DNA of 64,000 nt from Annona cherimola (taxonomy: Eukaryota; Streptophyta; Magnoliopsida; Magnoliales; Annonaceae), in assembly GCA_030490835.1 (NCBI GenBank), contig CM059975.1, positions 4,615,579 through 4,679,578 on the forward strand, read 5' to 3'. The notes under the pieces were generated by a model. It had not been told where the DNA came from, did no database searches, and saw only the letters and a program-made list of their open reading frames with translations. Of the stretch, positions 11,311 to 24,400 are shown one piece after another (positions within the stretch are counted from its first letter, which is position 1; every line of letters begins with the position of its first letter). Made by a program: the position numbers and the translations under genes.

Positions 11311-11803
11311 CAACAGAAATGACTTCATGCGTGTTGATTAAGTAAATGATTTAAAATCTAATTAATGACTAGGATTGAATGAAGGTACTCTGACTCTGTC
11401 CTAGGTGGCAGCACATCATGGTTTGGCCAGATGAGGTGAGCATTTCGTCTTGTCGCTATTGTCGAGTAGATGAACGGTTTGGATCGTCTAATAATTAGGA
11501 AGAAAAATCTATTATTGAGTCTCTTGTACTTGTGGGGCTCACAGTATTTGTCGTGGCACCATCTGGTTTTTTTTGGAAAAAACAAATAAAAATGATATTA
11601 TTATTATTTTTTATTTCTTCCTGAAGACCTCAGTTTTTTAGAGAGGTCGATTCTGTCACGCTTATCTGCCTGTTGCAACTGTTCTGGCACATGCGGATGT
11701 ACGAGCTAGACTGTGGCACGTGTAGAGTCGCCAACTTTCGGTAGTACTCGAGAAGCTTAAATAAATAGGAGCTGATGTTCGAAGAGAGGATGACAAAAAT
11801 CGC
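11310..11803. other. Intergenic, nothing recognised
   Basis: Moderate AT content and no coding or repeat structure that I could support. Confidence 0.4.
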
Positions 11804-12076
11804 GGGTGTGCTGGTAAATGGATAAATTTTTTTTATGAAAAGTTAGAAGTTGTCAAATGATGTGATATGATAGGAGTAATGATGAGGAATAAATAGGATA
11901 AAGTTGAAATAGATAGGTTAGTTGTGTTGATAGTTGTGTAGAAACGATTGAAAAATAGAGTAGTTGTATAGAAAAATGTGAAGAAATGATTAAACAATAA
12001 GATAATTGTGGAGAGTGCAAAGTTTTGGATTGAAAAGTTTTAACTCGACAACTTTTACTTATTACCAAACATATCC
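11804..12076. mobile_element. MITE family C copy
   Basis: It starts gggtgtgctggtaaatgg and ends attaccaaacatatcc. It shares the aatgatgtgatatgata and gttgtgtagaaacgattg core with other copies of the family. Confidence 0.65.
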
Positions 12077-13314
12077 AATATTGAAAATATAAAAAATTAT
12101 TTTAATTTTTTTAAAAAAAAACCTATCTTGGGATGAGGATATATATTTCATTTAAATATGTTGAATCCTTTCGAATATTTAAAGAAACGTATTCCCGATA
12201 TATATTTTATTTATTTATTTATCCTTATTTCAGGGCAAGTTTATTTTTATCAATTATATTATTGATTACTTTTACTCTATGAGTTTTTGCATCCGTGCTT
12301 GTGGAGTTTGCTTAAATTTGAGGGCGTATATACGAACCCCTAACCCTTTTATATAAAGAAGGAACATTTCTTTGTAGCTACAAATGCAAAAACCTTGGAC
12401 CCAGCCGTAATCCTGTCTAATGACCATTGAATTTTCTGCACCCCTTCTATGACAACTTTGATTTATTAACAAAAATGTGAAAGAAATACATTCATCGTAC
12501 AATTCAAACAATTCCGGTATAGTCAAGAATAAGAGAACTAATGCCAATTTCCACCAAATACCCATAAAAATATAAACTTATGGAGTAATTCTTGCTTATT
12601 TCCCTAGTCTACTATACACAAAAAGAAAGTTCCGAAACGGCTAAATTAAGAACAACAAGAAAAATATTTTGTTTTGGTTTGACTTTTGGTTATATATGAA
12701 ATAGCGGATGTCTCTACTGCCAGAAAAGGATAATAATCAACTATATGTTATCAAATATCTCCTTCATATATAAATGCTTTTATAAAATTCCTTTCCTACA
12801 TAATCATTTTTATTTTTAATATTTTGACGGTTGATAGAAAATCTACTATATTCGTTGCACTTAGTGTCATTTACAGTATCTTTGAAACTCTTTTATTTAT
12901 CTAATATCAATCTGCAAGTCCTCATCTACAAATATATAAAATTAATATAATAAAATAATTCAATGTTAAATATTAATTTTAAAATTACATTTTCATGATA
13001 GGAATACAACCATACGGCTGAATGGGCCATGTATACTCCTTCGTAGAAATGAAAATAGATACTAGGAATTTCCAATACAATTAATGAAATTGGTTTAGAT
13101 TTGTTTTATATGAACTGGGTAAAAATATTAAAATGATTCTACATAAGAGGTCCATGCTTCCTTTGTTAAAAGGCAAATGATTTGCTTTGAGATTTTATAA
13201 AAATATATTTGACTAAGCCTAAGCCCCTTATCTTGTATATGTAAAAGTAAAAAAATAAAAAAACAAATCACTTACTCAACACCAAAAATCTTTTTATGTA
13301 TTCCTTAAAAGACT
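12077..13314. other. AT-rich intergenic DNA with family B fragments
   Basis: From about 12,760 to 13,010 the sequence (ataaatgcttttataaaattcc, then acggttgatagaaaatctac) matches the arm of the family B foldback seen at 13,315-13,790 and 14,990-15,430. No gene recognised. Confidence 0.45.
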
Positions 13315-13790
13315 CTGCTTCTATATAACTTGATTTTGATCCTTGATAGAAAAGATAATCTATTTATTATATTTAACATTACTTATTTATTTGGAAGACC
13401 AAGTTTTATCTTGATCAAGTATGTACATGGGCCGCATTTGCTCAAATATATATATATATATATTCATGTGTAAATTATGAAAAACACTTAAATCCATTCG
13501 CTCATGTATTAAAATGTAATAATATTTTATAAAATTATTTTTATATATGATAATGATATTTTAGATGGTTTATATGTTGAAAAACTATTTTAAAATTAAC
13601 ATTTTAATATTAAATAATTTTATTATATTAATTTTACATATTTATAGATGATACCTGTATACAGTAAAACTAAACAAATAAAAGATTTTCAAGATACTAA
13701 AATGATGTTAAATACAGCCGATAAAGTATAGATACAATATTTTTTTTTATCAACTATTAAGATTTGAAATATAGAAAGGGTTTGAGAAAA
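13315..13790. mobile_element. Family B foldback element (about 480 bp)
   Basis: The left arm (cttctatataac, ccttgatagaaaa, atatttaacat) is repeated in inverted orientation at the right (atgttaaatac, tatcaactattaag, tatagaaaggg). The interior has gtatgtacatgggccgcatttgctcaaa. The same interior recurs at 51,350-51,810 and, inverted, at 14,990-15,430, 16,100-16,560, 17,090-17,650 and 25,590-26,020. It is non-coding. No target duplication was established. Confidence 0.6.
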
Positions 13791-14180
13791 AAAGGTTTCA
13801 TAAAAGTTTAACCGAGGAATTAAATACAAGCAAAGACCGCTTATCTTTTCAAAATTTGTTCATTATCTACTTGTTATCCAATTTGTCCAGTCAATGGTTT
13901 AAAATGTCATAAGGAGTAAAAAAGAATTAATTCCAATTGAAGAGAATCTTATGATTCCCATTGGGATTTCATTGGGTCTCTCCGGGTTGTTCCATTGCTA
14001 TTCGACGAGATTCAAACGCTGGAACTAATATTTTTAAAAATAAGAAATAGAAATATTAGTCCAATAACTACAGGGTAAAGTCCAGTAACTAAAAGACTAA
14101 AACTCAAGAGCTCATCCATAATTGTTGTGGTGGTAAGCAAATGTCCCACAATCTTCAATTTAGGTTGGAGTTTATAAATA

Positions 14181-14938
14181 GAGGAACGATCATGTTAGAC
14201 TAAGCTAAACAAATGTCTCGCTAAACCTATCTCAAAAAAATTATTTATAATATTTTTTTAAATTTTTCTTTATACACTTGTTTATCTAAATATATTTAAC
14301 ATAAAAGAGTGATCCTGTTAGCCTGGGTTAAATAAATGTTCCACTTGATCTACCTCTAAAAACCCATTTACAACAATTTTTTGTTTTTTTTTATTACACT
14401 TGTTTATCGAAGTATATTTAACATATAAATGATGTTTTACTATTTTTGGATATGTGTATATATTTTTTTGAGTTTTTTAAATGTAGGAGTATTTTAAATA
14501 CACATATATACATAGATGATTAAAATCATCAAAAAAATATACACATATCAAAAAATGGTAAAACTTAGTTTATATGTTAAATACACTTAGATAAATAAGT
14601 ATATGAAGAAAAAAAAATAATAAATTATTGTAAATAGGTTATTTGAGGTGGGCTAAGCGGAACATTTGCTTAACTTGGGCTAACTGGATCATTCTTCTTT
14701 AATATATAAACTAAATTTTATTCTTTTTGGATATGTGTATATATTTTTTTGAGATTTCGATGTTAAAATTTTTAAAAAATATGTACACATCCAAAAATTG
14801 TAAAACTTGGTTTATATATTAAATACATTTAGATAAACAAGTGTATGGAGAAAAAATAAAAAAAAGTGCTGTAAATAAGTCTTTTGAGTTGGGTTAAGTA
14901 TAACCATTGCTTAGCCCGGTCTAACATGATTAGTTCTC
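14181..14938. mobile_element. MITE family A, outer copy of a nest
   Basis: The ends gaggaacgatcatgttagac and gtctaacatgattagttctc are inverted repeats. The flanks TTATAAATA (14172-14180) and TTATAGATA (14939-14947) form a 9-bp target duplication with one mismatch. The element is interrupted by another copy of the same family at 14304-14697; without that insertion it would be about 364 bp, the family length. Confidence 0.75.
14304..14697. mobile_element. MITE family A, inner copy inserted in the outer one
   Basis: It begins aaagagtgatcctgttagcc and ends, inverted, ggctaactggatcattcttc. Its target duplication is TTTAACATA (14295-14303) and TTTAATATA (14698-14706), which lies in the arm of the outer MITE. 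Confidence 0.75.
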
Positions 14939-14984
14939 TTATAGATATTAGGTTATGCATTCCAAATACGCTTTAGTATTTTAC

Positions 14985-15435
14985 TATGTATAAATGCTTT
15001 TATGAAATTCCTCTTCTAATTAATTATTTATATTTTGAATATTTTGATGGTTGATGAAAAATCTACTTCATTTGTTGTATTTAATATCATTTATAGTATT
15101 TTTGAAACTCTTTTATTTGTCTAATGTAATTGTGCAAGGGCCCATCTACAAATGCGAAAAATTAATATATGAAAATAATTTAATGTTAAATATCAATGTT
15201 AGAATTATATTTTCAACATATAAATTGTCTAAAATATAATTTATATATGGATAATTAATTTTATAAAATATTGTTACATTCTAATACGTATGTAAATAAA
15301 TCTAAGCATTTTTCCAATTTATACATGAATATATCTATTTTTCAGCAGCTCATACGTATATTTGATTTGAATGAAATTTAGTCTACAATATAAACAAATA
15401 ATATAATATAATGAACGAATTAAATTTTCTATTAG
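14985..15435. mobile_element. Family B element, inverted orientation
   Basis: It carries ataaatgcttttatgaaattcc, gatggttgatgaaaaatctac and the shared interior (cccatctac, atataaattgtctaaaatat, gcatttttccaatttatac). The right arm is partly lost. Confidence 0.5.
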
Positions 15436-15790
15436 GCGGCTGTTTGGAAATCAAGAAAACTCAATGACATTTTTGTCGGCAATAAAAAACGATGCATTAA
15501 TAGTGACTGATTGAAAACAGTTGCAATAATTGTGGACTGTTGGCGTGCTTATTACATGTGCTCACAATCATAATGCATGCCTCCACATTAGTTCGAGCAT
15601 GCCAACCGTTGGATGGGTGTCATTTGAACCCTCCATTTCCGTCTCCATGGCATCGATTTTCAGGCGTGCAGCTACCTAGGTACTGACGTACTGTTGTTAG
15701 CATCCAGTTGGCAAAATTTGAATTCGACAAGTGATGCAATGATTGCAATGACAGATTTTCTCGAGCGTTTTGGAAAACTATTTTCACTTT
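15436..15790. other. Short unassigned spacer
   Basis: Less AT-rich than its flanks and without coding or repeat structure. It lies between a family B and a family C element. Confidence 0.4.
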
Positions 15791-16086
15791 TAGTGTGTGT
15801 TTGTTTAGGGCAAAAAAGTGTCAATTAAAACTTTTCAATCTAAAACTTTTCACTCTCCATAATTATTCTATTTTTTAATTATTTTTTCACATTTTTCTAT
15901 ACAAACTACCCTACTTTTCAATCATTTCTACACGACTACCTATACAACTAACCTATCTATTTTAACTTTATTCTCTTTACTCCTCATCATTACTCCTATT
16001 ATATCACATCTCTTTCTATTGATTTGACAACTTCTACTCCAAAAACTTTTCATCAAAAGTTTTACCTCCAACCAAACGCACCCTTA
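15791..16086. mobile_element. MITE family C copy
   Basis: It begins tagtgtgtgtttgtttagg and ends caaccaaacgcaccctta. The interior includes cactctccataattattc and cacatctctttc phrases shared with the copies at 17,352 and 28,624. Confidence 0.7.
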
Positions 16087-17351
16087 AAATCTTAATATTA
16101 ATAGAAAATCCAAACAATCTATTGAATTTAGCAATATTTATATTATCATAAAAATTCTCTCATTTGTTTACTATCATTGAATATGAGTTTTATATATAAA
16201 TGTAATAAAATGATATAATACTAAAATATCAGTGTTAAAAAAGTATTTTCAATATCTAAACCATAAAAAATATTATTTCTATATGGATAAATGATTTTAT
16301 AAAATATTATTATATTCTAATATATATGTGAGTGGAGCTAAACGTTTTTCATAATATACAGATAAATATATATATTTTTGAGCAAATGTGGCTCATGCAT
16401 GTAGTTGATTTGAATGTAATTCTTAACTAAACAAATAATGTTAAATATATTGAATGGATTGAATTTTTTTTTATCAAGAATTAAAATCTTAAAATTTAAA
16501 GGAATTACATAGCTTTGCTTCTATGTAGAACCCTATATATATAATGTGATGGCCTAATTATAATAAAGAGATTGAAATTGAAAAATCCACCAAGAATAAT
16601 AAACAACTGGTTTAAATCTCCAACGATGAATTGGTGATCTTCTATTTATTCCATTCGCCTTTTTTCTAGTCAGCTGCAGGTATGTGTTTTAACGGCTTAA
16701 CGGTTTGAAGTCTAACGACAACAAACGTTATTATGTGCCTGTTTTGACAAGCGCTCGTAAACAATGAAATTCTGCCTAACGCGTATTTACAGGAAAGGAG
16801 AGGAAAGTTTCTTAAATTCTTCCTATTTTCTTTGCGAACGCGAAAAAGATAATGCAGTTAGGTGCTCCTACCAAACACATTAAAATCATTGGAAAACAAG
16901 GGGAGACTTCAGGCACCATACGGCCAAACAGGCCATGTATATAGTCAAATTTCAATATTACTTGCAGACAAATAAACATTATTATTATTTCTTCTAATTA
17001 AATATAAATTATTACAAGTAATGTCATATTTGATTACAAGTAATATAAAAAATTAGTAGCATTTAATCAGTAATTTTTTGTTTGATGAATGCTATCAGTA
17101 ATAAACAATCACGTAAATGTATAAAATCAATATAATAATTAAATGATTTAATGCTAAAATATTAAATTTAAATTAGTATTTTCTATATCTAAACCATCTA
17201 AAATATCACTTCCATATGAGTAAATGATTTTATAAAGTATTATTATATTCTAATACATACATGTGCGAATGAATTTAAATATTTTTCATAATTTACACGT
17301 GAATACATATATATATATATTTGAGCAAATGTGGCTCATGCACACATACTT
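16087..17351. other. AT-rich DNA with two family B copies
   Basis: Family B phrases occur at about 16,100-16,560 and 17,090-17,340 (aatattaatttaaa-type interior and acatatatatttgagcaaatgtggctcatgc). The spacer between them is not assigned. Confidence 0.45.
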
Positions 17352-17558
17352 GGAGTGTGTTTGACAATTGATAGAAAATGTCAAGTTAAAAAACTTTTCA
17401 CTCTCCATAACTATCATATTTTTTAATTATTTTTTCACATTTCCTGTACAACTACCATACTTTTCAATCATTTCTACTCCACAGAACTAACATATCATCA
17501 CTATCATATCACATCATTTGACAACTTTTAAAAGTTTCATTCATTACCAAACACACCA
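17352..17558. mobile_element. MITE family C copy inside a family B element
   Basis: It begins ggagtgtgtttgacaattg and ends taccaaacacacca. It interrupts a family B copy whose interior resumes at about 17,560 (tttgaatgaaatttga). Confidence 0.6.
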
Positions 17559-17658
17559 TTGATTTGAATGAAATTTGATTTCAATGTTAAATATAATGAA
17601 TGAATTAAATTTTTCATTAATCATCAACATCTTAAAAATTGAGGTATACAAGCAAATT

Positions 17659-18016
17659 TAATTTATATGTAACAAAAATGATCACTTTTATTAACACTTG
17701 TCTCATCTAGTAAGTTGGCTGCCCGCTTGAAACCATGATGATGATTATTTTTTTCACTATACCGCTACGAATTCGTATAAAAGGTTTGGCTTTTTAGTGA
17801 GGAGTGTTTGGTTTTTAGTGAGGGAGGCCATCACTTTATTTTTTGTGGCTGGAAAATGGCAGAGGTTTCCCGGAACTGTTTCCTACGGGGGACGTCAAGA
17901 TGTTTCCCTTTCACATTTATTCTGTAGTCCTTAGGCCCCCTCCGTCGGCCATATTCACTTTTTTCTATATAAAAATCATAAATTTCACAAATAATTTTTA
18001 ATAATAAACTAGGGTC
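17659..18016. other. Unassigned spacer
   Basis: A minus-strand open frame (17831-18097) runs into the SINE and is not a credible gene. Nothing else was recognised. Confidence 0.4.
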
Positions 18017-18029
18017 AAGTTGGTCAGTG

Positions 18030-18263
18030 CGGTGTTGGCGGGCATGGAACGAAAGCTTTCGTCGCGTGTTTGATTCCTGTATGGGATTTCGAACCAAAAA
18101 CTTTCCTTGGGGACATGTGTGGTCTCCTTTGTTCGGTTGGGAATTTGATATTTGGGAGCTGGTGATCTCTCTTTAGAAATATTGTTAGAATTGTCTCAAA
18201 ACTTTGAATGTGATATGTGTTGAGATATGTTGTAAATATACTTCAATAATAATAAAAAAAAAA
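18030..18263 (+). mobile_element. tRNA-derived SINE with A-tail and 13-bp target duplication
   Basis: AAGTTGGTCAGTG occurs immediately before (18017-18029) and immediately after (18264-18276) this 234-bp unit. The unit ends in an AATAATAATAAA-type A-rich tail. The 5' part has a polymerase III-like A box region (ttggcgggcatgg) and a B box (gtttgattcc) about 35 nt further on, as in tRNA-derived plant SINEs. It has no coding capacity. It lies 190 bp beyond the TPX2 stop codon. Confidence 0.75.
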
Positions 18264-18452
18264 AAGTTGGTCAGTGGGGTGCAGGGTACGCTATTTTTTT
18301 ATGATTCTTTTTTATTAAATTTTAATTGCGTAGTAACGAGGTCAGAAAATGTACATTAAAAATGATATTACATCTTCTCAGGCTGCTTTTGATACAAGGG
18401 ATGTGCAGTTCAAACGTTCTTGAACATGGGATGTTTTTCCCATAAAAAACCC

Positions 18453-21400
18453 TCATCTCATGTGGGCAGCAGCAGCAGTTGGCGCAGTCAGCAGCTGCCC
18501 TGTGGAAACCGCTTGCTTTCTTCTTTCTTTTGTTTGCAGCACACGCAGTTTAGGCGATTTTGGTTTTGTTGTATCCTTCTGTGACCTGTCCCCCCATGTC
18601 ATATAATACGCGTCAAGAAATAAGATGGTAATACGCGTCAAGAAATAAGATGGTGCTAGAAAAATCTTGCTCAAATATTTATAGCTGTGGAAGGTTCTAC
18701 TCACTTCTGTGGGAGAAAGGGATTGGCAAAGCTTGGAATGGGTCGCGCATGGGGCACCATGGTTCGCCTCATCTGCTTCACGGCTTTCTCTTCCTCCATC
18801 TAAAATGAAAGAGGATGCTTTTTGTTTGAAATGCATGACAACATGATTCAAGTCAATTTAAACCAGATTCTATCCTTACCTTCTGTGCAGCTTCATATTC
18901 TTCTCTGTACCTTTTGTAGATCATTTCTTTCTCCTTAATCTGTATATGTTCATTCCAAGACAATCACATCAGCTAAAAAAGTGCCAGTCTGTTATAAAAG
19001 TAGGCTTAGTGTTTCTGTCACTGGCCTTTTTTTTTTATTCTAACAAGCATGTGTTTTAGAAGAGCGATCCATTAGTCTGGGGCTTACCTTAAAAAATCTA
19101 TTTACAATAATTTTTTTTTCTTCGTGCACTTGTTTATCTAAGTGTATTTAACATGTAGATTAAATTTTACAATTTTTGAATATGTTTGTTTATCTATTTT
19201 TTTAAAAAATTTAAACATCTTTGTGTATATATGTATTTAAAATATTTTTATTTTTAAAAATCTAACAAAAATATATACACGTATCCAAAAAAATAAAACT
19301 TAATTTATATATTAAATACCTTCTTATCAAACTCTGCCCTTCCATTAGCCCGATGGTCAGCGTGGAGTGCAAACTGTTGCACCTGGGTAAGTGGTTTCCT
19401 CGCCTTCTCAGGGAGTGGAAGTGGGTCCCTATAAAAAGGAAAGAACGATTAGAACTGTAGACAACTTAACCAATCAGCTGTACGGATCGTATGCAACTCG
19501 CAGATCAGCCCTCATAGAAACCTACTCCTTTAGAACGGGTTGTGCTCTGAAAATCCTCATCTGTTCCTCCTCTTTCTCCATCCTTTCCTTTTCTTCCATT
19601 ATTCGATGCATCTCCTCCTCATGCCTCATTAAGCTTTCCAATTGGAATGGTTCTGGCTTTGTGCATTCCTTTGACTCTGGTTTCGGAGGCACCTGCGTAA
19701 GAATGAATTTTCTTTGCTTAGCACAATGAATTTTCTTTGCTTAGCACAGTAGCTTCTAATCTTTGAGTTTTAAACCAAATGATTTGGTGAAGAGTAGGCT
19801 CTTTACCACAGGATAGTCAGTAGTATATGGATATGGATTGGCTCTGGGAATCCTTGCCCCCTCCTCCTCTAACTGTTTTCTCACAACAACTTCTATGAAC
19901 TTCCTTTCTTTCTCCTGTCCTCGCTCCTAAACAGAAGGAGAGTTAGTTGACAATTTTACTAAGGAAGGATTTAACTGCGTTGGCTGAAGGGATTGAAGTT
20001 TCTCGTTTTTGCACCTCTGTGTGGAGGTGGAAGGGATTGGGCGTTGTGACTCTGGGAATTTGTTGATGAAGCTCATGTCGAGGTTCTGAATGCAAAGAAA
20101 GCTGGAAGGAAAAATGAATGTGAAAAGTAAGTAAATCACCAATGTCATGAAAGCAAATAATCAGTTGTGTGGAAAGAACCATCTTTCTCCAATTTAAAAT
20201 ACCTTGTCAAAGGTTATCAAAATAAATAAATAAATAAATAAAAATACCTTGTCAAAAAGATCAGCAACTGCAGTTGGTTGTGGAATCCTTTCATCCGTTG
20301 CAAAATGAAATTCCTGAGGTACTGTCACTTGTCGTTTTATGTTGCAAAACACTCCAAGTTCTCCCTTGCTTTCAAATATCTGCACGTGTAAGAAGATGGC
20401 AAGATGTCCAGTCAAATAACATGTTGGAAGCATCTCCTCCTTTTCGTGCGAGATGGATAACATAACAATTTGATGACATTTCAGCCAAAACTGCCAAGAA
20501 AGACCCAACTACATACGTGCAACAAATATGCTCAACTGTTATCGAGGAACAAATATGCTCAACCTATCATTGTTACACTGAACCCGAATGACAGGACAGA
20601 AACAACTCTTGAATGTCAAAAAACCTCGGAGACGAAGATGACGATTAACTAACTAACGAATGAAAGGAAACTGAAAGAATCAATGAAATGGTATTTCTTC
20701 TTGCTTGCTTTACATCGCCACCTCTCTCCCTCCCACCCTCCCATTTCTACATCTCTCCTTCTCAGTCCGCACTGATACGCTGTTAGACTCCGTTACAATG
20801 ACCTCCCCCTACTTGAGCCCATCCCTATCCAACTGGGCTCCATTCATCGAGGTTGTCCCGCACCGTATCGTGATAGGAGGATGTGGTCTCCAATTCATCA
20901 AAGAAACCCCGTTTTGTCGCGGTGGTGGATACTGAACTACCAATGCATGCAAGGACCCACTAGCGCTGCGTAAATGATCAGATGATGAAATTGATTTTTA
21001 CCTTTTTGTTGAGTGGCCTAGCCTTGAATTTAGGCATCTTTCCCAGCTCCTCTAGCTCTATTTCCTCAGTAGTTTTGGTCCTGTGTAACAAAACAATATC
21101 CTTGTCAATGAACTACTCAGGATTATGTTTTAAACACAAAAGAGGCAGTTAAAGAATGCTTACTTTGGCGGGCGTGCCCTGAGTGAAGTTTCAAGGTGAG
21201 GCGTCCTAGGTTCGACGAGCTTGTTAAGTTTAACATGGTGCTGTGAAATGAATGATCGTGGTAAGTTCAGCATCTAAGTCTTTAACTGCAAGCAGAACTC
21301 TAGAGAAAAGCAATAGAAGGAACACGATACATGGCATGGAGAATCTTTAGAGGATGGGACTGATGTTGTTGTTCCGGCTTGTTGATTTGCTCTCTCCATG

Positions 21401-24400
21401 GTCTTTAAGTGGAACTCCTGATGAAGTACACCATCATGCATCCGGATACTTTGAAATATTGTCTATTAGATGTTCAAGTGGCGTCACTTAAATTTTGTTT
21501 ACCTGAAATCCAGGTGGCTGTGGGGTGCTTCTCGGTAAAGCAGGCAGGGAAGGAGCTTCCAAGATCTACATAAGGAAACAATGAATTGGGGCAATTGAGA
21601 ATTGGAATGAAAGTGCTACTGTGCCATAACATTAGTCATCAATAGGAATGGGCAAGTAGGACCACTAATTGGACAACTGCACATATTATGCGTGCTGAGT
21701 ACCAATCCACTAAGTCAATGGTCCAATCATTTTGGATATCATCCATTAGTGATGGCTGGGGGAGGTCTTTTCCCATGCAGGCAAATTGCTTCAATCCTAG
21801 TAGAAAAACCGACCTTCTTGTTCACTGGTCGAGCTTTGAACTTTGGCATATTTGCCAACATCTCTTCTTCCAGCTCAGATGTGCTCTTCACCCTGACAGA
21901 TCGAACTCGGTGTGCAGTCTCAAGTTCGGGTTCTTTGGGGCGTGTCAGGGTAAGTTTTGGTCTTCTTTGGATTATTGATGCAGCATCATCCTTAGATGGC
22001 AAAAAATAAAAAATGAAAACATAGAACAAATTATTGTGACTATAAGTAAGTAAAATAGGAAGCAGCAAGTGTGTTTTTGTGGTCCTTACATGTGATATAG
22101 ATCCGTTAAGTGATGCTAGGTCCACTTCTCTTGGCCTCGAATGGAATCTATTAACCATCTCAGCCATTGAAACAAATGGGATGATTGTCTGGTCCCGAAC
22201 ATAAACCTTCAATTTTTAAAAAGAACTTGGATCAGTACTTGGGACATTATAGGTGATATTCTAACCAAAAATTACTTCCACACGTATGCATACCTTTCTT
22301 CGTTCCACATCGTTTTTCTCGTTCCTATGGCCTTTAACATCAGATGCAGCTAAGGTTGTAGTGCTGCTTGAACCTGGTTTTGATTTGTGGTGAAAAATCC
22401 TGTTTTTGACATCCAGTATCTGTGAAAAAATTGCCATATCAGACACTGAAAATATCGAATTTGAAATTTCTAAGAGGAAATAAGAAGGAATTACAAAATC
22501 ACCTGTCTGGATCTTCCTCCGTCCAGTTTCTGTCTCTTAATTGCTTGGTTTTCCTGCGCAACATCTGTGGCTGCTGTATTCTTTGCGATGCTCCTGGGGC
22601 ACCAAATCATGGGATAGATTCGTATTAATTTGAATCAATGTCGATGCTACAGCTGAATCGTGTGTGTACGGATATTTACCTCCTCAAGCCTGTAGGTTTT
22701 GTGCTTTTTTCTCCTACTGATGGTGTCTGGTTTTTCAGCTTCAAAGATGCATTCCTAATCACACTGGCAATTTTTTTCGCAGTCTGATTCTTTGGATTGG
22801 TGGGTGGCAGTCTTGGCAATTCTTGCGAATTAATCATATGAGCTTTTGGGGTGCAAGCTTCGATGCTTGTGGCTGAAATACATTTAAAGGTTATTTTTGT
22901 AAAAAAGCTGTTAAAAAATTGCCAAGCAAACGAATTGCAAAAGGTTAAATCTCCCGACCTTGCACTGTGGGAGCCCCCACTGATGAAGAGATTTCACTAC
23001 TTGGTATCGCAGACTTCATTAAAGCAGAGTTTTCAGCAGAGATGCTGCAGAAATGAGAGTGATATATTGTTGCAATGAGTTTCAAGTCATTAAAGAAATG
23101 AGAGGTTATAGAGGCAAATTCCAGCTACTTTGTCCGCATTTTTATATTTGTGATGCCGGCTACCAATAATCGGGCCAATTTTATTTTGGTGCATACCAAT
23201 GTTCTTGCTTCATACGACATTTCGGCCGTAGACCTCCTCCTCAACCCCTTAAAAGAATTCAGTGAACACATAATTGATGGTTTTCGGGGACAACAATACC
23301 TGTGATTCCCATGAATACTCCTTTCAACAGGATTTGTAGCCTTGTAATTCTCAAAGGTAGGATCTGTTGCATCTCTATCTTCGTTCTGATGATAACTTGT
23401 TTCGGCTATCACGACCTCTTTATGCAAACTGCTAGACCTGGAAACATTCCTGGATGATATTCAGGCAGATTAGTTGAGAGGGGATGAGATAAAGCCAGAA
23501 ATTGCTAAAAATGCTGTCTCTTCATCCCGCAGCGTCAGTCCCTACCTAGAATCTTCTGAGGATTTTAACGAACTTGCTGCCTGACTCATGTTGCTACATG
23601 TAGTTGTGGCAGCATCTTGTGCAGCCCCCTGCATCGCACAACAAAACAAGAAAACATTGCTCAACGTGTTGACGTTTCTAAAAAGACAGCAATTCGTACA
23701 ACATAAATCAAACGAGACAAGATTATACCTTCTGAACTTGATCTGCGTCACTGAAATCACAGATACTGTCGAGCTTGACCGATCTGGCCATTTTGATTCT
23801 TGGCATGAAAGCTGTATCATCACCAACTAAGAGAGTAAACACCGGTTGAATTTCCGATTGCACCATAACAAAATCCTCGAAACAGCTGAATCCTCTCTAA
23901 TCGTCAAGAAAAAATAGGCAGCAAAAAAAACGCTTGAAACCCTAACAGAAATCCCGATTTTCCCAATCTTTTCCTATCCGAAGACAAATAAAAATCTTAA
24001 GAAAGATCTTTTGTGAATTCAACAAAACAGCAGGAGGAATGAAAAAAAGAGATATTTTTGAAAATTCAACGTGCTGGGAAAGAAAAAGAACCAAATTCAG
24101 CAATAATCAAAAGATTTTCCCAATCTTTTCCTATCCGAAGACAAATAAAAATCTTAAGAAAGATCTTTTGTGAATTCAACAAAACAGCAGGAGGAATGAA
24201 AAAAAGAGATATTTTTGAAAATTCAACGTGCTGGGAAAGAAAAAGAACCAAATTCAGCAATAATCAATGACCGCTGTTTCTAGTAAGGAATAAAGATCTT
24301 CGACTCTGTCCCAGAGCCACCATTTCCAGAGAAGAAGAAGAAGAAGAAGAAGAAGACGATAAAACAGAGAGACGCCAGTAATACATACGTGATGGGGCAT

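Noticed and set aside
18017..18100. A functional tRNA gene
   Set aside because: The A and B boxes are degenerate, no cloverleaf can be drawn, and target duplications plus an A-tail show it is a SINE.
23125..23427. Treating the whole open minus-strand frame as one TPX2 exon
   Set aside because: A good GT donor at 23299 joined to the acceptor before 23044 keeps phase, while reading through gives unconserved sequence.
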